From: Nematostella vectensis
Lineage: Eukaryota; Cnidaria; Anthozoa; Actiniaria; Edwardsiidae
Reading direction: 5' to 3'
DNA length: 64,000 nt
Assembly (NCBI RefSeq): GCF_932526225.1
Contig: NC_064038.1
Span: forward strand, 1,924,001 to 1,988,000
This document shows positions 10,852-25,800 of the stretch, piece after piece (position 1 is the first letter of the stretch; the number at the start of each line of letters is the position of its first letter). The notes below the pieces were generated by a model that was not told the DNA's origin, ran no database searches, and saw only the letters and a program-made list of their open reading frames with translations. The position numbers and the translations under genes are program-made.

Positions 10852-11976
10852 AAATATCGATACTTAATTATACTGTTCTTTGTGTGTCATGACATAAAAC
10901 GAAGGTATAGGGACATTTTTATGTACTCTCAGCATCTTTGATGTGCTCATGCTTTGTTCAGGATCCTGCACATATTTTATGCACACAAGAACTAACTAGA
11001 TTCCTTGGATAACTTGATTAAGTAGATTCTAACATAGAGCATAGCGCTCGATAGATTGATATACCTTTTTTTCCGAGTATTCTGTTTTACTTTCCTAATG
11101 TTACTTTTTGGAATTTACATTCGGAAAAAAAATTATCGATTGTAACCTTTTGGAGGTTACACTCGTAAAACAAATTCCCGAATGTAACCCTGAAGCTTTC
11201 CCCGAATGTAACCTCCAGTCCGATGGTGACTTTGCTTGGGATAGTTTACGATACCAATAGTATTAAAAGTAATTTTCATTACAATTCCCTTCAGCAATGC
11301 CACGTTAGTCTTTCGTTGCGGGCACTTGACTACTAACGCAGCGACCCGGGTTCGATTCCCGCTGATAGCCTATTTTTTTTTCTTTATTTATTTTTTTTTA
11401 ATCGATACTTAATTATACTGTTCTTGGTGTGTCATGACATAAAAAGAAGGTATAGGGACATTTTTATGTACTCTCAGCATCTTTGATGTGCTCATGCTTT
11501 GTTCAGGATCCTGTACATATTTTATGCACACAAGAACTAACTAGATTCCTTGGATAACTTGATTAAGTAGATTCTAACATAGAGCATAGCGCTCGATAGA
11601 TTGATATACCTTTTTTTCCGAGTATACTGTTTTATTTTTCCTAATGTTACTTTTTGGAATTTACATTCGGAAAAAAAATTATCGATTGTAACCTTTTGGA
11701 GGTTACACTCGTAAAACAAATTCCCGAATGTAACCCTGAAGCTTTTCCCGAATGTAACCTCCAGTCCGATGGTGACTTTGCTTGGGATAGTTTACGATAC
11801 CAATAGTATTAAAAGTAATTTTCATTACAATTCCCTTTAGCAATGTCACGTTAGTCTTTCGTTGCGGGCACTTGACTACTAACGCAGCGACCCGGGTTCG
11901 ATTCCCGCTGATAGCCTATTTTTGTTTCTTTATTTTTTTTTTTAAATATCGATACTTAATTATACTGTTCTTGGTG

Positions 11977-14900
11977 TGTCATGACAAAAAAAGAAGGTAT
12001 AGGGACATTTTTATGTACTCTCAGCATCTTTGATGTGCTCATGCTTTGTTCAGGATCCTGAACATATTTTATGCACACAAGAACTAACTAGATTCCTTGG
12101 ATAACTTGATTAAGTAGATTCTAACATAGAGCATAGCGCTCGATAGATTGATATACCTTTTTTTCCGAGTATACTGTTTTATTTTTCCTAATTTTCCTTT
12201 TTGGAATTTACATTCGGAAAAAAATTATCGATTGTAACCTTTTGGAGGTTACACTCGTAAAACAAATTCCCGAATGTAACCCTGAAGCTTTTCCCGAATG
12301 TAACCTCCAGTCCGATGGTGACTTTGCTTGGGATAGTTTACGATACCAATAGTATTAAAAGTAATTTTCATTACAATTCCCTTCAGCAATGCCACGTTAG
12401 TCTTTCGTTGCGGGCACTTGACTACTAACGCAGCTACCCGGGTTCGATTCCCGCTGATAGCCTATTTTTTTTTCTTTATTTTTTTTTTAAATATCGATAC
12501 TTAATTATACTGTTCTTGGTGTGTCATGACATAAAAAGAAGGTATAGGGACATTTTTATGTACTCTCAGCATCTTTGATGTGCTCATGCTTTGTTCAGGA
12601 TCCTGTACATATTTTATGCACACAAGAACTAACTAGATTCCTTGGATAACTTGATTAAGTAGATTCTAACATAGAGCATAGCGCTCGATAGATTGATATA
12701 CCTTTTTTCCGAGTATACTGTTTTATTTTTCCTAATGTTACTTTTTGGAATTTACATTCGGAAAAACAATTATCGATTGTAACCTTTTGGAGGTTACACT
12801 CGTAAAACAAATTCCCGAATGTAACCCTGAAGCTTTTCCCGAATGTAACCTCCAGTCCGATGGTGACTTTGGTTGGGATAGTTTACGATACCAATAGTAT
12901 TAAAAGTAATTTTCATTTCAATTTCCTTCAGCAATGCCACGTTAGTCTTTCGTTGCGGGCACTTGACTACTAACGCAGCGACACGGGTTCGATTCCCGCT
13001 GATAGCCTATTTTTTTTCTTTATTTTTTTTTAAATATCGATACTTAATTATACTGTTCTTGGTGTGTCATGACATAAAAAGTAGGTATAGGGACATTGTT
13101 ATGTACTCTCAGCATCTTTGATGTGCTCATGCTTTGTTTAGGATCCTGCACATATTTTATGCACACAAGAACTAACTAGATTCCTTGGATAACTTGATTA
13201 AGTGGATTCTAACATAGAGCATAGCGCTCGATAGATTGATATACCTTTTTTTCCGAGTATACTGTTTTACTTTCCTAATGTTACTTTTTGGAATTTACAT
13301 TCGGAAAAAAAATTATCGATTGTAACCTTTTGGAGGTTACACTCGTAAAACAAATTCCCGAATGTAACCCTGAAGCTTTTCCCGAATGTAACCTCCAGTC
13401 CGATGGTGACTTTGCTTGGGATAGTTTACGATACCAATAGTATTAAAAGTAATTTTCATTACAATTCCCTTCAGCAATGCCACGTTAGTCTTTCGTTGCG
13501 GGCACTTGACTACTAACGCAGCGACCCGGGTTCGATTCCCGCTGATAGCCTATTTTTTTTTTCTTTATTTTTTTTAAATCGATACTTAATTATACTGTTC
13601 TTGGTGTGTCATGACATAAAAAGAAGGTATAGGGACATTTTTATGTACTCTCAGCATCTTTGATGTGCTCATGCTTTGTTCAGGATCCTGAACATATTTT
13701 ATGCACACAAGAACTAACTAGATTCCTTGGATAACTTGATTAAGTAGATTCTAACATAGAGCATAGCGCTCGATAGATTGATATACCTTTTTTCCGAGTA
13801 TACTGTTTTATTTTTCCTAATGTTACTTTTTGGAATTTACATTCGGAAAAAAAATTATCGATTGTAACCTTTTGGAGGTTACACTCGTAAAACAAATTCC
13901 CGAATGTAACCCTGAAGCTTTTCCCGAATGTAACCTCCAGTCCGATGGTGACTTTGTTTGGGATAGTTTACGATACCAATAGTATTAAAAGTAATTTTCA
14001 TTTCAATTCCCTTCAGCAATGCCACGTTAGTCTTTCGTTGCGGGCACTTGACTACTAACGCAGCGACCCGGGTTCGATTCCCGCTGATAGCCTATTGTTT
14101 CTTCTTTATTTTTTTTTTTTAATATCGATACTTAATTATACTGTTCTTGGTGTGTCATGACATAAAAAGGAGGCATAGGGACATTTTTATGTACTCTCAG
14201 CATCTTTGATGTGCTCATGCTTTGTTCAGGATCCTGTACATATTTTATGCACACAAGAACTAACTAGATTCCTTGGATAACTTGATTAAGTAGATTCTAA
14301 CATAGAGCATAGCGCTCGATAGATTGATATACCTTTTTTCCGAGTATACTGTTTTATTTTTCCTAATTTTCCTTTTTGGAATTTACATTCGGAAAAAAAT
14401 TATCGATTGTAACCTTTTGGAGGTTACACTCGTAAAACAAATTCCCGAATGTAACCCTGAAGCTTTTCCCGAATGTAACCTCCAGTCCGATGGTGACTTT
14501 GCTTGGGATAGTTTACGATACCAATAGTATTAAAAGTAATTTTCATTACAATTCCCTTCAGCAATGCCACGTTAGTCTTTCGTTGCGGGCACTTGACTAC
14601 TAACGCAGCTACACGGGTTCGATTCCCGCTGATAGCCTATTTTTTTTCTTTTTTTTTTTTTTAAATATCGATACTTAATTATACTGTTCTTGGTGTGTCA
14701 TGACATAAAAAGTAGGTATAGGGACATTGTTATGTACTCTCAGCATCTTTGATGTGCTCATGCTTTGTTTAGGATCCTGCACATATTTTATGCACACAAG
14801 AACTAACTAGATTCCTTGGATAACTTGATTAAGTAGATTCTAACATAGAGCATAGCGCTCGATAGATTGATATACCTTTTTTTCCGAGTATACTGTTTTA

Positions 14901-16326
14901 TTTTTCCTAATTTTCCTTTTTGGAATTTACATTCGGAAAAAAATTATCGATTGTAACCTTTTGGAGGTTACACTCGTAAAAAAAATTCCCGAATGTAACC
15001 CTGAAGCTTTTCCCGAATGTAACCTCCAGTCCGATGGTGACTTTGCTTGGGATGGTTTACGATACCAATAGTATTAAAAGTAATTTTCATTACAATTCCC
15101 TTCAGCAATGCCACGTTAGTCTTTCGTTGCGGGCACTTGACTACTAACGCAGCGACACGGGTTCGATTCCCGCTGATAGCCTATTTTTTTTCTTTATTTT
15201 TTTTTAAATATCGATACTTAATTATACTGTTCTTGGTGTGTCATGACATAAAAAGTAGGTATAGGGACATTGTTATGTACTCTCAGCATCTTTGATGTGC
15301 TCATGCTTTGTTTAGGATCCTGCACATATTTTATGCACACAAGAACTAACTAGATTCCTTGGATAACTTGATTAAGTAGATTCTAACATAGAGCATAGCG
15401 CTCGATAGATTGATATACCTTTTTTTCCGAGTATACTGTTTTACTTTCCTAATGTTACTTTTTGGAATTTACATTCGGAAAAAAAATTATCGATTGTAAC
15501 CTTTTGGAGGTTACACTCGTAAAACAAATTCCCGAATGTAACCCTGAAGCTTTTCCCGAATGTAACCTCCAGTCCGATGGTGACTTTGCTTGGGATAGTT
15601 TACGATACCAATAGTATTAAAAGTAATTTTCATTACAATTCCCTTCAGCAATGCCACGTTAGTCTTTCGTTGCGGGCACTTGACTACTAACGCAGCGACC
15701 CGGGTTCGATTCCCGCTGATAGCCTATTTTTTTTTTCTTTATTTTTTTTAAATCGATACTTAATTATACTGTTCTTGGTGTGTCATGACATAAAAAGAAG
15801 GTATAGGGACATTTTTATGTACTCTCAGCATCTTTGATGTGCTCATGCTTTGTTCAGGATCCTGAACATATTTTATGCACACAAGAACTAACTAGATTCC
15901 TTGGATAACTTGATTAAGTAGATTCTAACATAGAGCATAGCGCTCGATAGATTGATATACCTTTTTTTCCGAGTATACTGTTTTATTTTTCCTAATTTTT
16001 CTTTTTGGAATTTACATTCGGAAAAAAAATTATCGATTGTAACCTTTTGGAGGTTACACTCGTAAAACAAATTCCCGAATGTAACCCTGAAGCTTTTCCC
16101 GAATGTAACCTCCAGTCCGATGGTGACTTTGCTTGGGATAGTTTACGATACCAATAGTATTAAAAGTAATTTTCATTACAATTCCCTTCAGCAATGCCAC
16201 GTTAGTCTTTCGTTGCGGGCACTTGACTACTAACGCAGCGACCCGGGTTCGATTCCCGCTGAAAGCCTATTTTTTTTCTTTATTTTTTTTTTAAAATATC
16301 GATACTTAATTATACTGTTCTTGGTG
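11977..16326 (+). repeat. Satellite units 11977-16326
   Basis: Units start at 11977, 12522, 13065, 13607, 14153, 14696, 15239 and 15781. Types alternate among CTGAACAT units (11977, 13607, 15781), a GGTTGGG/CATTTCAA unit (12522), CATTGTT/TTTAGGATCC units (13065, 14696, 15239) and an AGGCATAG unit (14153). The pair 13065/13607 echoes 15239/15781 at an offset of 2174 bp. The unit at 15781 has GCTGAAAGCC at the end of its tRNA-like module. Nothing but repeat units is seen. Confidence 0.93.
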
Positions 16327-18504
16327 TGTCATGACATAAAAAGAAGGTATAGGGACATTTTTATGTACTCTCAGCATCTTTGATGTGCTCATGCTTTGTT
16401 CAGGATCCTGTACATATTTTATGCACACAAGAACTAACTAGATTCCTTGGATAACTTGATTAAGTAGATTCTAACATAGAGCATAGCGCTCGATAGATTG
16501 ATATACCTTTTTTCCGAGTATACTGTTTTATTTTTCCTAATGTTACTTTTTGGAATTTACATTCGGAAAAACAATTATCGATTGTAACCTTTTGGAGGTT
16601 ACACTCGTAAAACAAATTCCCGAATGTAACACTGAAGCTTTTCCCGAATGTAACCTCCAGTCCGATGGTGACTTTGGTTGGGATAGTTTACGATACCAAT
16701 AGTATTAAAAGTAATTTTCATTTCAATTCCCTTCAGCAATGCCACGTTAGTCTTTCGTTGCGGGCACTTGACTACTAACGCAGCGACCCGGGTTCGATTC
16801 CCGCTGATAGCCTATTTTTTCTTCTTTCTTTTTTTTTAAATATCGATACTTATCTATACTGTTCTTGGTGTGTCATGACATAAAAAGAAGGTATAGGGAC
16901 ATTTTTATGTAATCTCAGCATCTTTGATGTGCTCATGCCTTGTTCAGGATCCTGTACATTTTTTATGCACACAAGAACTAACTAGATTCCTTGGATAACT
17001 TGATTAAGTAGATTCTAACATAGAGCATAGCGCTCGATAGATTGATATACCTTTTTTTCCAAGTATACTGTTTTATTTTCCTAATGTTACTTTTTGGAAT
17101 TTACATTCGGAAAAAAAATTATCGATTGTAACCTTTTGGAGGTTACACTCGTAAAACAAATTCCCGAATGTAACCCTGAAGCTTTTCCCGAATGTAACCT
17201 CCAGTCCGATGGTGACTTTGCTTGGGATAGTATACGATACCAATAGTATTAAAAGTAATTTTCATTACAATTCCCTTCAGCAATGCCACGTTAGTCTTTC
17301 GTTGCGGGCACTTGACTACTAACGCAGCGACCCGGGTTCGATTCCCGCTGATAGCCTATTTTTTTCTTTCTTTTTTTTTTAAATATCGATACTTAATTAT
17401 ACTGTTCTTGGTGTGTCATGACATAAAACGAAGGTATAGGGACATTTTTATGTACTCTCAGCATCTTTGATGTGCTCATGCTTTGTTCAGGATCCTGCAC
17501 ATATTTTATGCACACAAGAACTAACTAGATTCCTTGGATAATTTGATTAAGTAGATTCTAACATAGAGCATAGCGCTCGATAGATTGATATACCTTTTTT
17601 TCCGAGTATACTGTTTTATTTTTCCTAATGTTCCTTTTTGGAATTTACATTCGGAAAAAAAATTATCGATTGTAACCTTTTGGAGGTTACACTCGTAAAA
17701 AAAATTCCCGAATGTAACCCTGAAGCTTTTCCCGAATGTAACCTCCAGTCCGATGGTGACTTTGCTTGGGATAGTATACGATACCAATAGTATTAAAAGT
17801 AATTTTCATTACAATTCCCTTCAGCAATGCCACGTTAGTCTTTCGTTGCGGGCGCTTGACTACTAACGCAGCGACCCGGGTTCGATTCCCGCTGATAGCC
17901 TATTTTTTTCTTTCTTTTTTTTTTAAATATCGATACTTAATTATACTGTTCTTGGTGTGTCATGACATAAAACGAAGGTATAGGGACATTTTTATGTACT
18001 CTCAGCATCTTTGATGTGCTCATGCTTTGTTCAGGATCCTGCACATATTTTATGCACACAAGAACTAACTAGATTCCTTGGATAATTTGATTAAGTAGAT
18101 TCTAACATAGAGCATAGCGCTCGATAGATTGATATACCTTTTTTTCCGAGTATACTGTTTTATTTTTCCTAATGTTCCTTTTTGGAATTTACATTCGGAA
18201 AAAAAATTATCGATTGTAACCTTTTGGAGGTTACACTCGTAAAACAAATTCCCGAATGTAACCCTGAAGCTTTTCCCGAATGTAACCTCCAGTCCGATGG
18301 TGACTTTGCTTGGGATAGTTTACGATACCAATAGTATTAAAAGTAATTTTCATTACAATTCCCTTCAGCAATGTCACGCTAGTCTTTCGTTGCGGGCACT
18401 TGACTACTAACGCAGCGACCCGGGTTCGATTCCCGCTGATAGCCTATTTTTGTTTCTTTATTTTTTTTTTTAAATATCGATACTTAATTATACTGTTCTT
18501 GGTG
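16327..18504 (+). repeat. Satellite units 16327-18504
   Basis: Units start at 16327, 16871, 17414 and 17958. The second has several private changes (TGTAATCTC, GCCTTGTTC, TACATTTTTT, TCCAAGTAT). The third and fourth are near-identical neighbours sharing ACGAAGG, CTGCACAT, ATAATTTG and TAATGTTCC, a recent single-unit duplication except for their 3' parts (GGCGCTTG in one, AATGTCACGCTAG with CTATTTTTGTTTC in the other). Confidence 0.93.
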
Positions 18505-21500
18505 TGTCATGACATAAAAAGAAGGTATAGGGACATTTTTATGTACTCTCAGCATCTTTGATGTGCTCATGCTTTGTTCAGGATCCTGCACATATTTTAT
18601 GCACACAAGAACTAACTAGATTCCTTGGATAACTTGATTAAGTAGATTCTAACATAGAGCATAGCGCTCGATAGATTGATATACCTTTTTTTCCGAGTAT
18701 ACTGTTTTATTTTCCTAATGTTACTTTTTGGAATTTACATTCGGAAAAAAAATTATCGATTGTAACCTTTTGGAGGTTACACTCGTAAAACAAATTCCCG
18801 AATGTAACCCTGAAGCTTTTCCCGAATGTAACCTCCAGTCCGATGGTGACTTTGCTTGGGATAGTTTACGATACCAATAGTATTAAAAGTAATTTTCATT
18901 ACAATTCCCTTCAGCAATGCCACGTTAGTCTTTCGTTGCGGGCACTTGACTACTAACGCAGCGACCCGGGTTCGATTCCCGCTGATAGCCTATTTTTTTT
19001 CTTTCTTTTTTTTTAAATATCGATACTTAATTATACTGTTCTTGGTGTGTCATGACATAAAAAGAAGGTATAGGGACATTTTTATGTACTCTCAGCATCT
19101 TTGATGTGCTCATGCTTTGTTCAGGATCCTGCACATATTTTATGCACACAAGAACTAACTAGATTCCTTGGATAACATGATTAAGTAGATTCTAACATAG
19201 AGCATAGCGCTCGATAGATTGATATACCTTTTTTTCCGAGTATACTGTTTTACTTTCCTAATGTTACTTTTTGGAATTTACATTCGGAAAAAAAATTATC
19301 GATTGTAACCTTTTGGAGGCTACACTCGTAAAACAAATTCCCGAATGTAACCCTGAAGCTTTTCCCGAATGTAACCTCCAGTCCGATGGTGACTTTGGTT
19401 GGGATAGTTTACGATACCAATAGTATTAAAAGTAATTTTCATTTCAATTCCCTTCAGCAATGCCACGTTAGTCTTTCGTTGCGGGCACTTGACTACTAAC
19501 GCAGCGACCCGGGTTCGATTCCCGCTGATTGCCTATTTTTTTTCTTTATTTTTTTTTTAAATATCGATACTTAATTATACTGTTCTTGGTGTGTCATGAC
19601 ATAAAAAGTAGGTATAGGGACATTGTTATGTACTCTCAGCATCTTTGATGTGCTCATGCTTTGTTTAGGATCCTGCACATATTTTATGCACACAAGAACT
19701 AACTAGATTCCTTGGATAACATGATTAAGTAGATTCTAACATAGAGCATAGCGCTCGATAGATTGATATACCTTTTTTTCCGAGTATACTGTTTTACTTT
19801 CCTAATGTTACTTTTTGGAATTTACATTCGGAAAAAATATTATCGATTGTAACCTTTTGGAGGTTACACTCGTAAAACAAATTCCCGAATGTAACCCTGA
19901 AGCTTTTCCCGAATGTAACCTCCAGTCCGATGGTGACTTTGGTTGGGATAGTTTACGATACCAATAGTATTAAAAGTAATTTTCATTTCAATTCCCTTCA
20001 GCAATGCCACGTTAGTCTTTCGTTGCGGGCACTTGACTACTAACGCAGCGACCCGGGTTCGATTCCCGCTGATAGCCTATTTTTTTTCTTTATTTTTTTT
20101 TAAATCGATACTTAATTATACTGTTCTTGGTGTGTCATGACATAAAAAGAAGGTATAGGGACATTTTTATGTACTCTCAGCATCTTTGATGTGCTCATGC
20201 TTTGTTCAGGATCCTGAACATATTTTATGCACACAAGAACTAACTAGATTCCTTGGATAACTTGATTAAGTAGATTCTAACATAGAGCATAGCGCTCGAT
20301 AGATTGATATACCTTTTTTTCCGAGTATACTGTTTTATTTTTCCTAATTTTCCTTTTTGGAATTTACATTCGGAAAAAAATTATCGATTGTAACCTTTTG
20401 GAGGTTACACTCGTAAAACAAATTCCCGAATGTAACCCTGAAGCTTTTCCCGAATGTTACCTCCAGTCCGATGGTGACTTTGCTTGGGATAGTTTACGAT
20501 ACCAATAGTATTAAAAGTAATTTTCATTACAATTCCCTTCAGCAATGCCACGTTAGTCTTTCGTTGCGGGCACTTGACTACTAACGCAGCGACCCCGGTT
20601 CGATTCCCGCTGATAGCCTATTTTTTTTTCTTTATTTTTTTTTTAAATATCGATACTTAATTATACTGTTCTTGGTGTGTCATGACATAAAAAGAAGGTA
20701 TAGGGACATTTTTATGTACTCTCAGCATCTTTGATGTGCTCATGCTTTGTTCAGGATCCTGTACATATTTTATGCACACAAGAACTAACTAGATTCCTTG
20801 GATAACTTGATTAAGTAGATTCTAACATAGAGCATAGCGCTCGATAGATTGATATACCTTTTTTTCCGAGTATACTGTTTTACTTTCCTAATGTTACTTT
20901 TTGGAATTTACATTCGGAAAAAAAATTATCGATTGTAACCTTTTGGAGGTTACACTCGTAAAACAAATTCCCGAATGTAACCCTGAAGCTTTTCCCGAAT
21001 GTAACCTCCAGTCCGATGGTGACTTTGCTTGGGATAGTTTACGATACCAATAGTATTAAAAGTAATTTTCATTACAATTCCCTGCAGCAATGCCACGTTA
21101 GTCTTTCGTTGCGGGCACTTGACTACTAACGCAGCGACCCGGGTTCGATTCCCGCTGATAGCCTATTTTTTTTCTTTATTTTTTTTTTTAAATCGATACT
21201 TAATTATACTGTTCTTGGTGTGTCATGACATAAAAAGAAGGTATAGGGACATTTTTATGTACTCTCAGCATCTTTGATGTGCTCATGCTTTGTTCAGGAT
21301 CCTGCACATATTTTATGCACACAAGAACTAACTAGATTCCTTGGATAACATGATTAAGTAGATTCTAACATAGAGCATAGCGCTCGATAGATTGATATAC
21401 CTTTTTTTCCGAGTATACTGTTTTACTTTCCTAATGTTACTTTTTGGAATTTACATTCGGAAAAAATATTATCGATTGTAACCTTTTGGAGGTTACACTC

Positions 21501-22851
21501 GTAAAACAAATTCCCGAATGTAACCCTGAAGCTTTTCCCGAATGTAACCTCCAGTCCGATGGTGACTTTGGTTGGGATAGTTTACGATACCAATAGTATT
21601 AAAAGTAATTTTCATTTCAATTCCCTTCAGCAATGCCACGTTAGTCTTTCGTTGCGGGCACTTCACTACTAACGCAGCGACCCGGGTTCGATTCCCGCTG
21701 ATAGCCTATTTTTTTTCTTTATTTTTTTTTTAAATATCGATACTTAATTATACTGTTCTTGGTGTGTCATGACATAAAAAGTAGGTATAGGGACATTGTT
21801 ATGTACTCTCAGCATCTTTGATGTGCTCATGCTTTGTTTAGGATCCTGCACATATTTTATGCACACAAGAACTAACTAGATTCCTTGGATAACTTGATTA
21901 AGTAGATTCTAACATAGAGAATAGCGCTCGATAGATTGATATACCTTTTTTTCCGAGTATACTTTTTTACTTTCCTAATGTTACTTTTTGGAATTTACAT
22001 TCGGAAAAAAAATTATCGATTGTAACCTTTTGGAGGTTACACTCGTAAAACAAATTCCCGAATGTAACCCTGAAGCTTTTCCCGAATGTAACCTCCAGTC
22101 CGATGGTGACTTTGCTTGGGATAGTTTACGATACCAATAGTATTAAAAGTAATTTTCATTACAATTCCCTTCAGCAATGCCACGTTAGTCTTTCGTTGCG
22201 GGCACTTGACTACTAACGCAGCGACCCGGGTTCGATTCCCGCTGATAGCCTATTTTTTTTCTTTATTTTTTTTTTAAATCGATACTTAATTATACTGTTC
22301 TTGGTGTGTCATGACATAAAAAGAAGGTATAGGGACATTTTTATGTACTCTCAGCATCTTTGATGTGCTCATGCTTTGTTCAGGATCCTGAACATATTTT
22401 ATGAACACAAGAACTAACTAGATTCCTTGGATAACTTGATTAAGTAGATTCTAACATAGAGCAAAGCGCTCGATAGATTGATATACCTTTTTTTCCGAGT
22501 ATACTGTTTTATTTTTCCTAATTTTCCTTTTTGGAATTTACATTCGGAAAAAAATTATCGATTGTAACCTTTTGGAGGTTACACTCGTAAAACAAATTCC
22601 CGAATGTAACCCTGAAGCTTTTCCCGAATGTTACCTCCAGTCCGATGGTGACTTTGCTTGGGATAGTTTACGATACCAATAGTATTAAAAGTAATTTTCA
22701 TTACAATTCCCTTCAGCAATGCCACGTTAGTCTTTCGTTGCGGGCACTTGACTACTAACGCAGCGACCCCGGTTCGATTCCCGCTGATAGCCTATTTTTT
22801 TTTCTTTATTTTTTTTTTAAATATCGATACTTAATTATACTGTTCTTGGTG
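18505..22851 (+). repeat. Satellite units 18505-22851
   Basis: Units start at 18505, 19048, 19592, 20133, 20678, 21221, 21765 and 22307. ATAACATG marks 19048, 19592 and 21221; AAAAAATATT marks 19592 and 21221. Two CTGAACAT/AATTTTCC units with GACCCCGG (20133 and 22307) lie 2174 bp apart and share the unusual AATGTTACCTCC, indicating a four-unit echo. CATTGTT units are at 19592 and 21765. The unit at 22307 has TATGAACAC and GCAAAGCGCT, one arm change in its AGCGCT region. Confidence 0.93.
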
Positions 22852-25800
22852 TGTCATGACATAAAAAGAAGGTATAGGGACATTTTTATGTACTCTCAGC
22901 ATCTTTGATGTGCTCATGCTTTGTTCAGGATCCTGTACATATTTTATGCACACAAGAACTAACTAGATTCCTTGGATAACTTGATTAAGTAGATTCTAAC
23001 ATAGAGCATAGCGCTCGATAGATTGATATACCTTTTTTCCGAGTATACTGTTTTATTTTTCCTAATGTTACTTTTTGGAATTTACATTCGGAAAAAAAAT
23101 TATCGATTGTAACCTTTTGGAGGTTACACTCGTAAAACAAATTCCCGAATGTAACCCTGAAGCTTTTCCCGAATGTAACCTCCAGTCCGATGGTGACTTT
23201 GCTTGGGATAGTATACGATACCAATAGTATTAAAAGTAATTTTCATTACAATTCCCTTCAGCAATGCCACGTTAGTCTTTCGTTGCGGGCACTTGACTAC
23301 TAACGCAGCGACCCCGGTTCGATTCCCGCTGATAGCCTATTTTTTTTTCTTTATTTTTTTTTTAAATATCGATACTTAATTATACTGTTCTTGGTGTGTC
23401 ATGACATAAAAAGAAGGCATAGGGACATTTTTATGTACTCTCAGCATCTTTGATGTGCTCATGCTTTGTTCAGGATCCTGCACATATTTTATGCACACAA
23501 GAACTAACTAGATTCCTTGGATAACTTGATTAAGTAGATTCTAACATAGAGCATAGCGCTCGATAGATTGATATACCTTTTTTTCCGAGTATACTGTTTT
23601 ACTTTCCTAATGTTACTTTTTGGAATTTACATTCGGAAAAAAAATTATCGATTGTAACCTTTTGGAGGTTACACTCGTAAAACAAATTCCCGAATGTAAC
23701 CCTGAAGCTTTTCCCGAATGTAACCTCCAGTCCGATGGTGACTTTGCTTGGGATAGTTTACGATACCAATAGTATTAAAAGTAATTTTCATTACAATTCC
23801 CTTCAGCAATGCCACGTTAGTCTTTCGTTGCGGGCACTTGACTACTAACGCAGCGACCCGGGTTCGATTCCCGCTGATAGCCTATTTTTTTTTCTTTATT
23901 TATTTTTTTTTTAAATCGATACTTAATTATACTGTTCTTGGTGTGTCATGACATAAAAAGAAGGTATAGGGACATTTTTATGTACTCTCAGCATCTTTGA
24001 TGTGCTCATGCTTTGTTCAGGATCCTGTACATATTTTATGCACACAAGAACTAACTAGATTCCTTGGATAACTTGATTAAGTAGATTCTAACATAGAGCA
24101 TAGCGCTCGATAGATTGATATACCTTTTTTTCCGGGTATACTGTTTTATTTTTCCTAATGTTCCTTTTTGGAATTTACATTCGGAAAAAAAATTATCGAT
24201 TGTAACCTTTTGGAGGTTACACTCGTAAAACAAATTCCCGAATGTAACCCTGAAGCTTTTCCCGAATGTAACCTCCAGTCCGATGGTGACTTTGCTTGGG
24301 ATAGTTTACGATACCAATAGTATTAAAAGTAATTTTCATTACAATTCCCTTCAGCAATGTCACGTTAGTCTTTCGTTGCGGGCACTTGACTACTAACGCA
24401 GCGACCCGGGTTCGATTCCCGCTGATAGCCTATTTTTGTTTCTTTATTATTTTTTTTTAAATATCGATACTTAATTATACTGTTCTTGGTGTGTCATGAC
24501 ATAAAAAGAAGGTATAGGGACATTTTTATGTACTCTCAGCATCTTTGATGTGCTCATGCTTTGTTCAGGATCCTGTACATATTTTATGCACACAAGAACT
24601 AACTAGATTCCTTGGATAACTTGATTAAGTAGATTCTAACATAGAGCATAGCGCTCGATAGATTGATATACCTTTTTTCCGAGTATACTGTTTTATTTTT
24701 CCTAATGTTACTTTTTGGAATTTACATTCGGAAAAAAAATTATCGATTGTAACCTTTTGGAGGTTACACTCGTAAAACAAATTCCCGAATGTAACCCTGA
24801 AGCTTTTCCCGAATGTAACCTCCAGTCCGATGGTGACTTTGGTTGGGATAATTTTACGATACCAATTGTATTAAAAGTAATTTTCATTTCAATTCCCTTC
24901 AGCAATGCCACGTTAGTCTTTCGTTGCGGGCACTTGACTACTAACGCAGCGACCCGGGTTCGATTCCCGCTGATAGCCTATTTTTTTTCTTTCTTTTTTT
25001 TTTAAATATCGATACTTAATTATACTGTTCTTGGTGTGTCATGACATAAATAGAAGGTATAGGGACATTTTTATGTACTCTCAGCATCTTTGATGTGCTC
25101 ATGCTTTGTTCAGGATCCTGCACATATTTTATGCACACAAGAACTAACTAGATTCCTTGGATAACTTGATTAAGTAGATTCTAACATAGAGCATAGCGCT
25201 CGATAGATTGATATACCTTTTTTTCCGAGTATACTGTTTTACTTTCCTAATGTTACTTTTTGGAATTTACATTCGGAAAAAAAATTATCGATTGTAACCT
25301 TTTGGAGGTTACACTCGTAAAACAAATTCCCGAATGTAACCCTGAAGCTTTTCCCGAATGTAACCTCCAGTCCGATGGTGACTTTGCTTGGGATAGTTTA
25401 CGATACCAATAGTATTAAAAGTAATTTTCATTACAATTCCCTTCAGCAATGCCACGTTAGTCTTTCGTTGCGGGCACTTGACTACTAACGCAGCGACCCG
25501 GGTTCGATTCCCGCTGATAGCCTATTTTTTTTTCTTTATTTTTTTTTTAAATCGATACTTAATTATACTGTTCTTGGTGTGTCATGACATAAAAAGAAGG
25601 TATAGGGACATTTTTATGTACTCTCAGCATCTTTGATGTGCTCATGCTTTGTTCAGGATCCTGCACATATTTTATGCACACAAGAACTAACTAGATTCCT
25701 TGGATAACTTGATTAAGTAGATTCTAACATAGAGCATAGCGCTCGATAGATTGATATACCTTTTTTTCCGAGTATACTGTTTTATTTTCCTAATGTTACT

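Larger units (their letters stand above)
10340..10884 (+). repeat. Reference monomer (545 bp)
   Basis: This copy is close to the majority sequence at most positions and is used to describe the unit. Order of parts: palindrome (10340-10349), BamHI palindrome (10414-10423), plain AT-rich stretch (10424-10570, holding the short palindrome AGCGCT at 10498-10503), inverted and direct subrepeat cluster (10571-10672), linker (10673-10754), tRNA-like module (10755-10826), T-rich tail (10829-10851), and an AT-rich link to the next unit. Offsets carry to other units within a few bases; for example the module starts 415 bases after the landmark here and in the unit at 32667. Confidence 0.97.
9247..11976 (+). 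repeat. Five-unit cassette, copy 1
   Basis: Units start at 9247, 9795, 10340, 10885 and 11430. In order they carry: CAGTATCCTG plus TTTTTGCAATTT; AAAAACAATT plus ACTTCACTA; AGTATACGATACC; ACGAAGG with ACTTTCC and CTTTCCCC; AATGTCACG plus CTATTTTTGTTTC. The same five in the same order recur at 32667-35394, and in shortened form at 35939-38125 and from 43023. Repetition of five private markers in order across more than 20 kb is good evidence for a higher-order cassette. Confidence 0.88.

Noticed and set aside
10340-10884. Intact SINE insertion repeated in tandem
   Set aside because: The tRNA-like part is followed at once by terminator-like T-runs, so the rest of the unit cannot be a SINE body read from that promoter. 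There are no target-site duplications because there is no flanking DNA.
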